Positions 45,721-57,931 of a DNA stretch of 64,000 bases are shown here, piece by piece (within the stretch, counting starts at the first letter, position 1; every line of letters starts with the position of its first letter). Origin of the DNA: Cavia porcellus (Eukaryota > Chordata > Mammalia > Rodentia > Caviidae). Location: positions 138,792,982 to 138,856,981 of the forward strand of contig NW_026947484.1 of assembly GCF_034190915.1 (NCBI RefSeq), given 5' to 3'. Below the pieces are notes generated by a model. It did not search any database, was not told where the DNA came from, and saw only the letters and a program-made list of their open reading frames with translations. The translations under genes were made by a program, and so were the position numbers.

Positions 45721-47168
45721 TTTTTTTTAAATTTATTTTTTAAAGGGTAAGGTTAAACATAACAAAACAGATCATAAGGAAACAATTTTAAGAGACACGA
45801 ATTTCAAAGCATGTCCACTGGAGATCTTCACTGTCTATCTTATTGTCTCTAGTTTTCTTCCAAATAGTTGACCCCATCTTCACACACACTGAATACATAT
45901 TGAACATTATAGAACTAATCAAATCATTACAGGATGTTGAGGGCTTTTTAGGTCTTCAAGGCCTCACCTTGGGGAAGTCAATAATGACTACCATAATGTC
46001 TCTCATTCTCTTCATAGTAGCTGTCTTTGTCATACATATGCTGAAGTTGAACATGAGAGACTAGACTAATATCACTCTGAACAGTGAGTAATAGTGTTGC
46101 TAGATTTTATATCATAATGCTACAGTATTAGCACTGGGTTTCTTAGTGTCTGTTCTTCTTCAGAGTATCTGTTCATTACATTGTGTGTTATATAATCTGT
46201 TCCCGTAAACAGTTTAGAAATTCTCCCCATGTGTGAATCTCTACATTTATATCTATCCTTTCTGTATTATAGGGAAAAATAGATCATAACAAGACAACAA
46301 ACAAATTCCTAGAAAAACAATTAGAAATAGCTAAGCATACCTTCATATACAATAGTATCAAACATAACAAAAGAGTATAAAACCATTCAAGAGAATGAAA
46401 GTATTACCCAGAACCAAAATATTACTAAATGAACAATGGTTACTATATATTCTCATTGTCCATAAAAAAGTTCTTTATACTACCACACATGATAAAATCC
46501 AATAAGATACAACATGATAGAACCAATGGAAATAGAAGAAGAACAAAAGCACAGTACGACTTCAAAGCAAGATGATATTGAATCATCACTGGCTATTATA
46601 ATGCCTTGTTGTCTTCAAAATAACTGTTCATACCATCACAGATAATAAAATCAAACAAACCAGGATAAACCATTCCAACTAATGAATGCAAACATTATAA
46701 GGCTTCAAAGCAATGTAATGGGGAATCATGATTACCATAAACTTTTATGTACTCTTACCGTTTCTTACACTAGGGAGACTATACAGTATTTATACATGTG
46801 GGTTTGATTTATTTAGCCTTTAACTATGGTCTCAAGTTGCGCCCATTTATTTATAAATATCTCAATGTGATCCTTCTTCATAGCTGAGTAGTACTCCATT
46901 GTATAAAAATAGCACATTTTTTATCCATTCCTCAGTTGATGGAAACTTAGGTTGTTTCCAAGATCTGGCTATTACAAATTGTGTTGCTATAAACATGGGT
47001 GCACATACATCACTGTGGTATGATGTTTTCAGTTCTTCTGGGAATATGCCCAGAAGCAGAATAGCTGGAACAAATAGGACTTCCAGCCCCAACTTTTTGA
47101 CAAATCGCCAAACTGACCTCCACAATGGTTGCACCAGTCTACACTCTCACCAACAGTGCAGGAGAGTA
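45721..47168 (-). mobile_element. L1, 5'-truncated, with long 3'UTR
   Basis: Starts with an A/T-rich tail side and about 1 kb of 3'UTR, some of it unlike the copy at 31629. Reverse ORF2 C-terminus follows: 'ttatccattcctcagttga', 'tgtttccaagatctggcta', 'gggaatatgcccagaagca' and 'caccaacagtgcaggagag'. It is truncated just after that point. Confidence 0.85.
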
Positions 47169-47169
47169 G

Positions 47170-47280
47170 TTTATAATTTTCTTAAGGGCAAGGATGCTTT
47201 TGTATTTGTTTTTCTAAGCATATCACTTAGCATGCATTGACTACCGACAGTATTTTTTAAATGAGTAAGTTAGTAAATGA
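47170..47280 (+). mobile_element. L2 LINE, 3' end
   Basis: 'ttcttaagggcaaggatgc', 'gtatttgtttttctaagca' and 'tcacttagcatgcattgac' resemble the L2 3' end (CTCCTTGAGGGCAGGGAT...). The end is diverged. Confidence 0.45.
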
Positions 47281-47504
47281 AAGAGTCATAACTAAAAATG
47301 TTCTAGAGAAGGTGGAATTAAGTGTTTAAGTACTGAATAATGTTGCAGTACCTTTATTAATAAGTGCTTCACTAACAGAGCTACTATTATGTATTCTTAT
47401 ATACCATGTACTTTAGAAACACCTTGTGGAGAAAAGTGATATTTGAACTGTATATTATACAATGCACAGGATTTGAATAGAAAATAAAGTTATATGTTGG
47501 TTGT

Positions 47505-47660
47505 AGCAACAAAAGACTTGGAATCAAAGCTCATGCTCCTAGATCAACAATTTACTAGATGTATGATTTTTGGCAAAGTAAATTAAATTTTTTGAGCCTT
47601 TATCTTTATCTGAAAAATGAAATGATAATAATTACTGTAAATAGTTGCAAGGCTTTGTCA
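47505..47660 (+). mobile_element. MIR SINE
   Basis: 'gacttggaatcaaagctca', 'tactagatgtatgattttt', 'ggcaaagtaaattaaattt' and 'ctgaaaaatgaaatgataa' follow MIR order. It is cut by the L1 3'UTR fragment that follows. Confidence 0.65.
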
Positions 47661-47855
47661 TTTTTTAAAAAAATTTTATTTTAGAAACAAAGCAAAAAAG
47701 AATATAAATGATACAGGATTTAAAAAATAGCATGAAATTAACACTAGTCAATGCTTTGCACATTGATATCTTGGAAGTAGTTGTTTAGATTACAAGACGT
47801 AGGCCTTTAAAAAAATAATCAAACAATGAAAGCACCAACTGTTCTTTCTGAAGGT
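47661..47855 (-). mobile_element. L1 3'UTR-type fragment
   Basis: Starts T/A-rich ('aaaaaaattttattttaga') and continues 'gatacaggatttaaaaaat'. It is the reverse complement of 9772-9990 over its length, in the opposite window orientation. Confidence 0.65.
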
Positions 47856-48049
47856 TTTTATCATTCTTTTAGTTGTTCTTTTAAATGTATCCCAGCGCAT
47901 TTATTTCTTGTTTACTGTAAGCAGTCCTTTATAAATGTGTACAATTTTAGGAGCTTGTCATTTAAAAATTCATTTTTAATTATTGAATAGATTGAATGTT
48001 CCTTCATTTCCAAGATTCTGCTTAGTGTCTATTAAATAAATGTTTTTTA

Positions 48050-48415
48050 TTTGTTCTTTCAATTCATTTATTAATTTCCACACAATATTAAAGTCTGAGG
48101 ATTTCATGGTCAACAAAAGCAGGTGATGGGAACCTGTTTCTTATATTCGGACAAACGAGACAGACAATAAAATAAATATTACAACCCAAGAGAAATACTC
48201 TGAAGTGATAAGAGAGAGAAGACAGACATTTTAGTCAGGACTGTTATAGAAAACCTGCCTGCGAAGTTAATATCTGAGCTGAGATATGAAGAAGCCATGA
48301 TCCATCCACATGAAGAGCCGAGAAATAAATATTTCAGCAGAGTGAATTGCAATATTGGTAAAAGCTTGAAGTTTGTGAACCAGAAAGATGCCATGTTAAT
48401 TAACATAATACTAAC
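48050..48415 (-). mobile_element. L2-class ancient LINE fragment
   Basis: 'caattcatttattaatttc', 'gacagacaataaaataaat', 'tctgaagtgataagagaga' and 'gaagccatgatccatccac' follow a common old mammalian repeat that begins like the reversed L2 3' end. Diverged; exact family uncertain. Confidence 0.4.
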
Positions 48416-48514
48416 TATTATAGTAATTAAACTCCAGAATCTTGGTGACTTTAAGTAAAAATCTATTTGCCATGCATCTAGAGCCTAATTGATGGTAAAA
48501 GTTTTTTAAAGTAT

Positions 48515-48650
48515 TTTTTCTTTATGGTTTACGTTAAGGTACATACAATGTTATTTTGATATACTTCTCTTGATGTACATATATGCACTGCAGTGATTAT
48601 TATAGTTAATAAAATTAATATAACCATCATTTTATATTGTTCCTTTTTCA
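48515..48650 (-). mobile_element. L1 3'UTR fragment (L1MA-like)
   Basis: The reverse complement reads 'taactataataatcactgc', 'acatcaagagaagtatatc' and 'attgtatgtacc', resembling an old L1 3'UTR end. Low complexity limits certainty. Confidence 0.4.
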
Positions 48651-48654
48651 GATG

Positions 48655-48764
48655 TCCGTGTCATTTGGTCCTTGTAGCAATCTTATACAGTGGGTATTGT
48701 TACCTCCATTTTTAAGATGAGGAACTTGAGACTCAGAGAGATTAAGTCACCTTTTCATGGTTTT
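48655..48764 (-). mobile_element. MIR SINE, left part, split by L1
   Basis: 'gtccttgtagcaatcttat', 'ttgttacctccatttttaa', 'gatgaggaacttgagactc' and 'agagagattaagtcacctt' are reverse-strand MIR core. MIR continues at 49558 after the L1. Confidence 0.75.
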
Positions 48765-49557
48765 GTAAATAATTTCTGGTTAGAATGTCCTTTTTAAGAC
48801 TTCATAGTATCTATTATATATATATGCCACATTTTCTTTATTCACACATCTATCAGTTCACTTAGATTGATTCCTATCTTGGCTATTGCAAATAATACTG
48901 AAGTGAACAGGAAAATTCAGAGATGTCTTTAGTACTTTAATTTTAATTTCTTCAGACATTAAGCAGAAGTAGGATGGCTGGATTATAAGGTAATTATATT
49001 TTAGTTTTCTCTGAAACTTATACAATGTTTTCCAAAAAGATTATACGAATTTACTTTGCCAGTAACAGAAAATTCTATCACTTGTGATAACCTGGATGAA
49101 ACCTGAAAGGCATTATACTAAGTAAAATAAGCCAAGTAAAGAAAAATAAATGTTGCATGATCTTGCTTACATGTAAAATCTTAAAAGTTTAAGTCACAGA
49201 AACAGAGAACAGAATGACAGTTACCAAAGGCTAAAGGCAGGAGCTTAAGAATAGGGAAAAGGAATATCTTGATCAGAGAACACAAAATTTCAGTGAGACA
49301 AAAGGAATATGTTCTAGTGATTTACTGCACTGTATAGTAACCACAATTTATAATAATCTTGTAAGTTTCAAAATTGTTGAAAGGGTAGATTTTAACATTC
49401 TCACCACAAGTGGTAAGTGGATGATGTGATGGATATTTTAATTAGCCTGATTTCATCTTTTTACAATATATACAACTTCAAAATGTAATATTGTACTCCA
49501 TAAATATATACACTATTATTTTCCACTTAAATTTTAATTTTAATTTAAGTAAATAAT
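48765..49557 (+). mobile_element. L1 with 5' inversion (twin-primed), inserted into a MIR
   Basis: 48774-49075 is L1 ORF2 C-terminus in reverse ('atgccacattttctttatt', 'atcttggctattgcaaata', 'aagtaggatggctggatta'). From about 49077 the sequence flips to sense ('acctggatgaaacctgaaa', 'ggcattatactaagtaaaa', 'gttaccaaaggctaaaggc') and runs to the 3'UTR. The inverted piece ends in element coordinates just where the sense piece begins, as twin priming predicts. 'gtaaataat' at both ends (48765-48773; 49549-49557) may be the TSD. Confidence 0.82.
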
Positions 49558-49592
49558 AATTTGAGATCAAGCCAGGATTTAAAAAACAGCCA
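49558..49592 (-). mobile_element. MIR SINE, right part
   Basis: 'gagatcaagccaggattta' continues the MIR interrupted at 48764 (reverse-strand GGCAGAGCCGGGATTCGAA). Confidence 0.55.
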
Positions 49593-49599
49593 TTTTGAT

Positions 49600-50700
49600 T
49601 TTATATACTGTACTTTACTTGCTCCAAACAACCCACAATACTTTTTTAAAAACCAACAAGCCCATTAATGATCATTTTCAAATGATCTCAAACTCCCAGC
49701 CCAATAGCCATGCAGAAAATTCCTAAGATGCATGCTCGAGCACTATCAGTAAACTCCAAGATATTGGAGGTATTTATGATTCCCCATCTTTTGGGGGAGT
49801 TTACATCTTGTTTCTGAAATCCCTGCCTTTGGTAACTCCTGTTACAGCCAGTTGTAATGTACTTGTAAGATCAATTGCTCAGAGGAGAGTCTGTTCTGAA
49901 TTAGAAAATTGTTGCTGCTAAGGAGCCCCTGGGGGCTGGGGAACTGGGGGTGCTGCACATGGGTTCAGCATAGCAGGCCCCTTTGCTGATAATGAATGGG
50001 GAAAACGTGGCCAGCAAGGCCCACAGAAAGAAAAACACTTAAGCCTCTTGATGAAAGGCCATATGAGAAGGTAAGTGTTATAATTCAACTGAAAATAAAA
50101 GCCAGCGGCAGGTTATCCTTCCTTCCAGGCAGACCATTTACAGCACTGCTTTCCTGCAGCTACAGTGGCAGTGATGGATTACCTGGGAAGGTGAAGCAGC
50201 TGAGCTGATCCACCCCGCCTCCTCCACTTCCCAGTTCCCCTCAGGCTACAAGGTTTCAGGGCAGCTTTAATCCCTTTTAGCCTCCACTCTCCTACAGACC
50301 CAAGACAAGTCCCAGGAGTTACCAGGCCTGGAGAGCATCCTCTCAAGCTGTTTCCTGAAACCCAAGCCTAAAAGACAGGAGTTGGCCCTCAGGTGCTTGC
50401 CAGAAGCCTCTCATTCATTTCCCTGCTAGGAAAGATTTTGAGAGGAGGACTCTGGATCTAAGTGTCCAACTCTCCCTCGCGGGGAGCGTTGGTTTGTCAG
50501 GAGTGTCTCATTGAGGGTATGTCTGACATGAACTGCTCATTTCAGGAGGCCCTCTGTAAGCTTCACAGACAACGCAATCACGTAAGTATTATCCAGTGTT
50601 GGGGTGAAAGTGGGCGGACATCTCCATTCAAGTCACTTTCTGTATTTCCTCCTTGATGAAGATGCCTCCATTTCTGCCCTTATCCTGGTTTCCATTAAAG
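49600..50700. other. GC-richer non-repeat block with splice-site-like motifs
   Basis: 49850-50660 is clearly richer in GC than the rest of the window and contains no repeat I recognise. Two consensus-like donors occur on +: 'gagaag|gtaagtgtt' (GT at 50071) and 'caatcac|gtaagtatt' (GT at 50582). An acceptor-like 'catttccctgctag' ends at 50429, so 50430-50581 could be an exon. Frames are short (about 60-70 codons). It could be part of a long non-coding RNA, an enhancer or a conserved non-coding element. Confidence 0.3.
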
Positions 50701-52750
50701 CATCTTGATTTTGCTTGTCATTTCAAAGCCATTTCATTTTTATTAAGTACTATTGTGATCCCTCAAACCTCCAAAAAGCTCTGGATATGTCTCTAGTTTT
50801 GGAATTCCAGGGCCCTTGGAGAAATATTTTTAAACATGTATCCCATCTTAGAGTCTTTTCAATCTGTCTACATGGGGTAGCTATCAGGCTTCCTGTTCCG
50901 AAAGCTGTCCCGCATCTCTTTACTGAAGGCAAACAAAAGTAGTCAGAATGCCACACATTATTGGGCTGTTTCTATTCTTTTTTTTTGAGGATCTTACATC
51001 TAATATTTGATGCACCAAATAGCCCCACAGAGATAGTGGGAAATGGCAGAGTTTACAAGTCTAAAGAACCCAATCCATACAAAGAAGGCCTAAGATGTAC
51101 ATAGTGAAAGTCATGTCAAGAGGTTCCACCAATTTCCACCAATAACTGCTTCATCTTTTCCTCTTAGTCATGTTTTCTTTGTAGGAAAGCTCTCAGAGCA
51201 TTCCATGGAAACAGTCTTATCCAACCTGATTACTCATAATTGTTTGTTACACACTCTAGGACTTGGTATACAGGAACATGTAGGTATGATAAAATAAAAG
51301 TGAATTTTGGAGTGTAATAAATGTTGGTTCTAGTTACATGATTTAACTTAAGCAACCGTGTTATTTTTAAGCTGTAAAATGTAGGTAATCTCTGGCAAAC
51401 TGCTATAGGGATTAAAATGAGACATATAAGTCCCCTGACTATCATGAAGCTAATTTTTACTTAAGCTAATTTGAATTAAGATAGAAAGAGAATTGAGTTT
51501 TTTCTTCTGTAGTTCCCTGTAGCATATTTCCCAGGAAACCAAAAATAAGGATGATAGGTTTCTTTTCCTAGTTATATTAGAAATATGATCTCTTGTGTGT
51601 AAATAATATGAGCTACTTTCCCCAAAATATGTACATTTACCTTGTAAAACATTTAGTCTTCACAGATATCCCATAAATACGACTGTTCAAGTCTAGAGCC
51701 TTGACTTAGATAGACGATAACTATGATTTAATATCAGAGAAACACAGAGTTAGGACCAATGATTTAGATAGAAGTAAGAAGGGAGCAAGGAGAGAGAAAA
51801 GGGAAGAGACAGAAAAGATTTTATTCTTGATCACCAGAAAAGATTTTATTCTTGGAATATTGTATTACAGTTGGGATCAACACATGTAAGAGGCAAAAAA
51901 AAAAAAAAAAAAACAAACAGCCTTCCAGGGATTTTTCAGCAAGAGTAAAACTCACAAAACCCCCCTTTTTCCCAGATGGATGACAGCAATATCCCTGAAA
52001 GTCATCTGAGGAAGGCCTTGCAGGAAGGGTCAACTGAGTACATGAGATGAAGCCTCAGCAGTGCCCCTGCCCAGCAGCCAGGTTCTCAATGATCAGCACC
52101 TAAAGTCAGCTGACGAGGTCTTTTATAACTCTGATACCTGCTTACCATTTCCCAGAAATTCTGTTTCAGCTGGACTTGAAAAAAGCCATGCATTGGAATT
52201 TTCTAGTTTACCACAACGATTCAAACGTAAAGCAACTGTTTTCCGTTATATTGTACATTGAACCATTTCCATAAAGTGATATTTGTAAATCTCTCATGAT
52301 AAAAAGATTGCTAGAGTTTAGTAGCTCAAGTTTTATTTCTGGAGTTTTCTATTAGTTTTCCTAATAAAAGATTTATGATGTTTATTACAAATTATGTACC
52401 ATGAAAGTATGCCATATAATTTCAGTTTGGTTAATTCCTGCTACATCATGTTTTCATTATGAAAATGTACTAGGTTGAGGGCCCATTGGCTCACATACGA
52501 CCTGTTTGTTTTGCTACAGGATCTAGGCCTCAATTTCTTGCCTATAACACAGAGAACATAGACTAATTTTTTATTGGCACATTTTTCGGTGCATACTGGT
52601 CACATTCATGTGAAGAGCTGGTACACATGCATGACATTTAAAAAAATTTTAACCCTCTCCTTTGCCTACTGATCACCACATCTCTTGGACCCTTTTGTAT
52701 ATATTATACATGTTTGTAGCACATGATGATCACCTTCCTTGTAAGGATTT
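50701..52750. other. Unassigned, mostly non-repeat sequence
   Basis: Includes a probable plus-strand MIR at 51320-51432 ('tgatttaacttaagcaacc', 'agctgtaaaatgtaggtaa', 'ctatagggattaaaatgag'), a two-copy run of 'agaaaagattttattcttg' near 51813-51857 and a 21-nt A run near 51894-51914. No gene recognised. Confidence 0.4.
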
Positions 52751-52754
52751 GGTG

Positions 52755-52848
52755 CATATATATATATATTTGGTGCATATATACATATATATATATGTAT
52801 ATATATATGTATATATATGTATGTATATATATATATATATATATATAT
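52755..52848. repeat. (TA)n/(TATG)n tract with duplicated 'tttggtgcatatata'
   Basis: AT-rich alternating repeat capable of cruciform folding; the motif 'ttggtgcatatata' occurs twice, at about 52748 and 52769. Open frames across it are artefacts (Ile/Tyr repeats). Confidence 0.95.
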
Positions 52849-52879
52849 CACTTCATAATTCTCTACTGTAAAAAATCCC

Positions 52880-54125
52880 GTTGCCTTCTTCTCCCACCTT
52901 CCTCTGTCTGTGTTCCTGTTTCAAAAGGAAAAGGTCCATCTCCTCTTGTCTGTCTTTCATTTTAGACTTTATTTATATATTCAGTTTGCCATGTCAGAGA
53001 AACAGTATGACACAAACTTGTGTAAACTGACTTACTTCGTTTAGTATTATCATTTTAAGGTGCATCAACTTGTTTATAAGCAACTGAGGTTTATCCTTCT
53101 GCAGTGCTCCAAGGTGTATAAATACCACACTTTCTTTACCCATTCATCTGCTGATGGACATGTAGGCTACTTCCAAGATTTAGCTACTATGAATTCTGCT
53201 CCTATAAACATGGGTGTACATGTATCGGTGTCATGTGGTGTCTTCACCTCTTTTGGGAAGCTATCTAGGAGGGAAATAGCTGGGTCAAATAAAATTTCTA
53301 TTTTTCATCTTTTGAGGAATCATCATACATATTTCTGAGGTGGTAGTATCAGTTTACATTCCTACCAATAATGAAGAAGAGTTATATTTCCTTGCAGCAT
53401 CTTCAACATTTCCTATTGCTTGATTTTTTGATAATAGTTATTCTGTGTGGAATAAAATGAAATCTCAGTGTGATTTTAATTTGCGTTAGTAAAATGGTCA
53501 GCAATGTTGAACAGTTTTCATGTATTTGGTGGCATTATATTTCTTCATTGAAAGCAGTGCCTGTTTCATTTGCCCATTTTAAGTTGGGTCTTTAAATAAT
53601 TTGAGGGGCCTCTGTTTTTTATTTGTTTGTTTGTTTCTGTTTTCTGGATTAGCCCTTTGTCTGAGGAGTATTTGCCAATTTTGTTTTCCATTTGTATCTT
53701 CAGTCTGCTGTATGAAGCTTTTTATTTAATGTGATCCTATTTGTGGATTCTTGGTATTGTTGTGCAACTGAGGTTCTGTTTAGAAAGTCTTTGCTTATGC
53801 ATACATCTTCAAGAGTTTTTAACTAATTTGTCTTCCTACAGATTGTGTCTTTTCTAATTTTTAGATCTTGGCTCTGTTTTTATTCTGGCTGAGTGCACAG
53901 TGAGAGAGAAGGGTTTGTTTCAACTTTCAGTATATGGATACCCAGTTTTCACAGCACATGTGTTAAAGAGGGTATCTTTCCTCTAGTGGAAGATCTGGCC
54001 TGTTGGCAAAGGTAAGATAACTGAGTGGGCCTGGAATTGTCTCTGCAACCTTTATTTTGCTCCATTCTTGTATTTTTCCCCCAATGCCAGGCTATTCTTA
54101 CTCTTACACTGTTTATAGAGGATTT
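52880..54125 (-). mobile_element. L1 ORF2 C-terminal region, old
   Basis: Reverse ORF2 order: 'tacccattcatctgctgat', 'acttccaagatttagctac', 'tataaacatgggtgtacat' and 'tctggattagccctttgtc' to 'tttattttgctccattctt'. More diverged than the adjacent element and cut off at 54125, where a second L1 starts again at the 3' end of the ORF. Confidence 0.8.
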
Positions 54126-56221
54126 TATATCTTGTGTACCCTTACCATTTCTTATACTAGGGCAACAATATGATATTTACTCATGTGAGTTTGAATTATT
54201 TCATTTATGAGTATGGTCTCAAGTTGCATCCACTTACTTATAAATATCTCAATGTGATTCTTCTTTATAGCAGAGTAGTACTCCATTGTATAAAAAATAC
54301 CACATCTTTTTTAAGCATTCCTCAGCTGATGGGCCTTTAAGTTGTTTCTAAGATCTGGCTGTTACAAATTTTGCTGCTATAAACCTGGGTGCAAAAATAT
54401 CACTGTGATGTGATGTTTTCAATTCTTTGGGGAATATGCCTAGAAGTGGAATATCTGGGTCAAATGGGACTTCCAATCCCAGCTTTTTGAGGAACTTTCA
54501 GTCTGACCTCCACAGTGGTTGCACCCATCTACATTCCCACCAACAGTGCAGAAGAGTTCCTTTTTCCCAGAAGCCTCTCTAGGATTTGTGGTTGGTAGTT
54601 TTCTTATCCTGGCCATTCTTTCTGGAGTGAGATGGAATCTCAGTGTGATTTTAATTTGCATTTATTTCATAACCTATGATGCTGAACATTTTTTCATGTA
54701 TTTATTTGCCATTTGTATTTCTTTATCTGAGAACTGTATATTCATCTCAGATGCCCACTTTTGGCCTGAGTCTTTGTATTTCGCAGGTCTGATTTTTAAA
54801 AACTCTTTATGTTCTAGAAAGAAGTCCTTTGAGGGAAAGTTGACTAAGATTTTTTTTCAAAATCCATAGGTTTCCTTTTTACTCTGTTGGAGATTTCTTT
54901 TGACATGCAAAAACTTTTTAATAAGATGAGATCCCAGATATTGATTTTGGGAAGTACTTCTGGTGCAGTTTGATTTTTGTCCATGAATTCTCTACCTACC
55001 TCTATGTCTTCAAGATTTCTACCTATTTTATCTTCTAGGTTATTATCTTCTAGAAGGTTAGTGTTTCTGTTTTAATATTTAGATCTTTGATCCACTTTGG
55101 CTGTGCTTAGTACATGGTGGTAGGCATGAGTCTAGTTTTAGTTTTCAGCATATGGAGAGCCAGTTTTTCCAGCACCTTTTATTAAAGAAACATCTCTTTC
55201 TTCCAATGAACGTGTTTGGCCCCTTTATCAAAGATGAGATGGCTGAGTGTGTTTGTAGTTGCAGCTGTATCTTCTAATTTATTCCATTGATCTTTTATTC
55301 CAGTACCATGCTGATTTTATTACAGCTTTGTAGTATAGCTTCAAGTCAGGGATTGTGATGTCTCCTATTTTACCTTTCTTGCTCAGAATTACCTTTGCTA
55401 TTCTAAGTCTTTTCTGGCTCCAGATTAATTTTAGGAATGATTTCTCTAGATCTGTTAAATATGCTGGTGGTATTTTGATTGGGATTGCTTTAAATATGTA
55501 TAACAATTTTGGGATAATGGCCATTTTCACAATATTTGTTCTTTCTATCCATGAACAGGGAATCTCTTTCCATTTTCTGAGCTCCTCTTCACTTTCTTTT
55601 TCAGGGTATTATATTTTCCCTGAATAGATTTTTTACTTCTTTTGTTAGATTGATTCTTAAGTATTTTTTTGGATACTATTGTGAAGGGTGTGGCTTCTCT
55701 TATTTCTTGCTTTTTGAGTTTGTTGTTTGTGTATAGCAATGCTATTGATTCTTGAGTGTTGACTTGTATCCAGCTACATTTCTGAATTTATTTACTATAC
55801 CTAGGATTCTTTCAGTGGTGCTTTGGAGATCTTTTATGTAAAACATATACAATCTGCAAACAGTGATAATTTAATTTCTTCTTTTCTCATTCTTACTCCT
55901 TTTATTTCTCTCTCTTGTCTAATTACTCTGGCTATTATTTACAGCACTATATTAAACAAGAGTGGTGATAATGGACATCCTTGTCTTATTCCTGAATTTA
56001 GAGTAAAGACTTTCACTTGTTGGCCACTGGTTGTTCATAGATGTACTTTATCAGATTGAGATAAAAACTTTATATATCTATTTTAATGAGTTTTTTAAAA
56101 ATCATAAATAGATGTTAGGTTTTTCCAAATGCTTTTTCTACATCTATTATAATGATCTTGTGTTTTTTGTGCTTGCTTCTATTTTTGTGGTGTTTACATT
56201 TATTGATTTGTGTATGCTTGT

Positions 56222-57004
56222 GGTTTTATAAAATTTTACTTTAAATGGAATAAGACCAACCAAAATAAAACAGATTAAAGCAAATCAAAACAAATAGTGA
56301 AAGTGAAACATACTTCAAAATAGCATAATAGGAAGACAGCAATGACTACAATGTCACTTATCTTCAAAATTGCTACTCATATTATCAGAGATAATAAAAT
56401 CAAACAAAACAGAATAGAATAAAATCAATCAAAACAGAACGTTGAACTAAACAAAAGAATAAAATAGAACAAGGGAAAACAATAAGAATAATATTGGATT
56501 TCAAAAACAAGGCAGAAGTAAATCCCCCATAGATGTTTTATTGCAATTTACTTTGCTCTAAATAGATGCCCAGACTACTAGTTTTAGATCTGCAATGTCA
56601 ATCAAACAATATAAGCATTAAGTTGGTTTTGTACCTCAGACGCTATCAACTCAGGCTCTTTTCCTCTGAATCAGCTGGTTGCTTACTGAGATGGGGTGAT
56701 TCTTATCTCACAGGCCACATGTCAGCTGGCTCACAGAAAGGGTGAAGTGGTTTCTTGTTTCTCCACCTGGGCCATGCATGGGTGCCTCTGGCTCACAGGA
56801 GGGGCAAATTGGCTTCTTGTTTCTCCTCCATGGCCCTATAGGGCTGACTCTGGCTCATAGGAAGGGTGAACTGGTTTCTTGTTTCTCCTCCCAGGCCAAA
56901 TATAGCTACTGCTGGCTCACAATATGGGCAAATTGGTTCTTTGTTTCTCCTCCTAAGCCCTGCATGACTGCTTCTGGCTCATGAGAAGGGTCAATTGACC
57001 TTAC
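56222..57004 (-). mobile_element. L1 3'UTR module inserted in L1 RT region
   Basis: ORF2 breaks after 'gatttgtgtatgcttgtgg' and resumes near 57005 with 'gagggtttttatgtatatg'. The insert is A-rich on + for 500 bp, then becomes a 62-bp tandem repeat. It aligns with 10631-11215, which lacks most of the tandem copies. Probably a 5'-truncated L1 copy consisting only of 3'UTR. Confidence 0.7.
56726..57000. repeat. 62-bp tandem repeat, ~4.4 copies
   Basis: Units start with 'ctggctca' at 56726, 56788, 56850, 56912 and 56974, an exact 62-bp spacing each time. Each carries 'tcttgtttctcctcc' or a close variant in the middle. Units differ by several substitutions each, so the array is not very recent. 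62 is not a multiple of 3, which argues against coding. Confidence 0.95.
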
Positions 57005-57916
57005 TGAGGGTTTTTATGTATATGCTAATTAAAAAGATTGGCTTTTAGTTCTCTTTTCTGGTTGGGTTCTATCTATTTTTAGAATCAGGGTAGTGCTTGC
57101 TTTTAGCAATAACTTTGGGAATACTGCAGCCTTTTCAATTTCTTTAAAGAGTCTGAGGAGTACTGTCATCTCTAAAGTTCTTGTAGAGTTTAAAAATCAA
57201 TCTGTTGGGATCTGGGCTCCTCTTGGTTGATATTGTTTTTCTTATTGCTTCAATTTAATTGTCTTATATTGGATTATTAAGGATTTTTATATCTTATGGG
57301 ATCAGCTTTGGTAGTTCATATGTATCTAGAAATCTATCCTCGTCTTCTGAATTTTCATTTTATTGCAGTCAGTATGTCAAAGTAGTTACCAGATTTTGGC
57401 AGAATCCATTGTAATTTCACCTTTTTCATTTCTAATTGCATAAATTATTGTCTTTTGTTTCTTTTCTTTTGTAAGACTAAGACTTTCTCTGTTGTGTTTA
57501 TTCTTTTAAAGGATCAAATCTCCAGTTCATTAATTTTTGTATTAGTTTAGTTTTAGTTTCTGCTCTTATTTTTATAATTTGTTTCCTAATTTAGATTTAG
57601 ATTTTTTGAGTATTTTTTGTTTGTTTATTTTACCTCATTGAGATTTTTCATTTGGTTACTGCTTAGTCTTACTCTAATTTTCTTGGTATTCACCTCTATA
57701 AACTTATCTCTTAGGACTGTGTTCATCATGTTCCATAGGTTCTGATATATTGTACTGGCAATATTTCTTGATTGCAGGAACTGTCTCAATTATTTATTTT
57801 TTTGTGACTTACTTACTTTTTAAAATGTTAGTGTTTAATTTCCATGTGCTTGCATGGTTTCTGTGATTTCTTTTGTCCTTGATTTTTAGTTTCCCTGAAA
57901 TATGATCTGACAATAT

Positions 57917-57931
57917 GCATGACATAATTTC
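57917..57931. repeat. Target-site duplication, left copy
   Basis: 'gcatgacataatttc', identical to 58942-58956 on the other side of the nested L1. Confidence 0.95.

Noticed and set aside
47041..47165. Conserved-looking frame with a 'HSHQQCRR' motif, also seen at 32338-32646 and 58756-58947
   Set aside because: Antisense translation of the same L1 ORF2 segment in three L1 copies; similarity reflects L1 copying and not a gene family.
52662..52965. Ile/Tyr-rich short frames on both strands
   Set aside because: Translation of the TA/TATG microsatellite.
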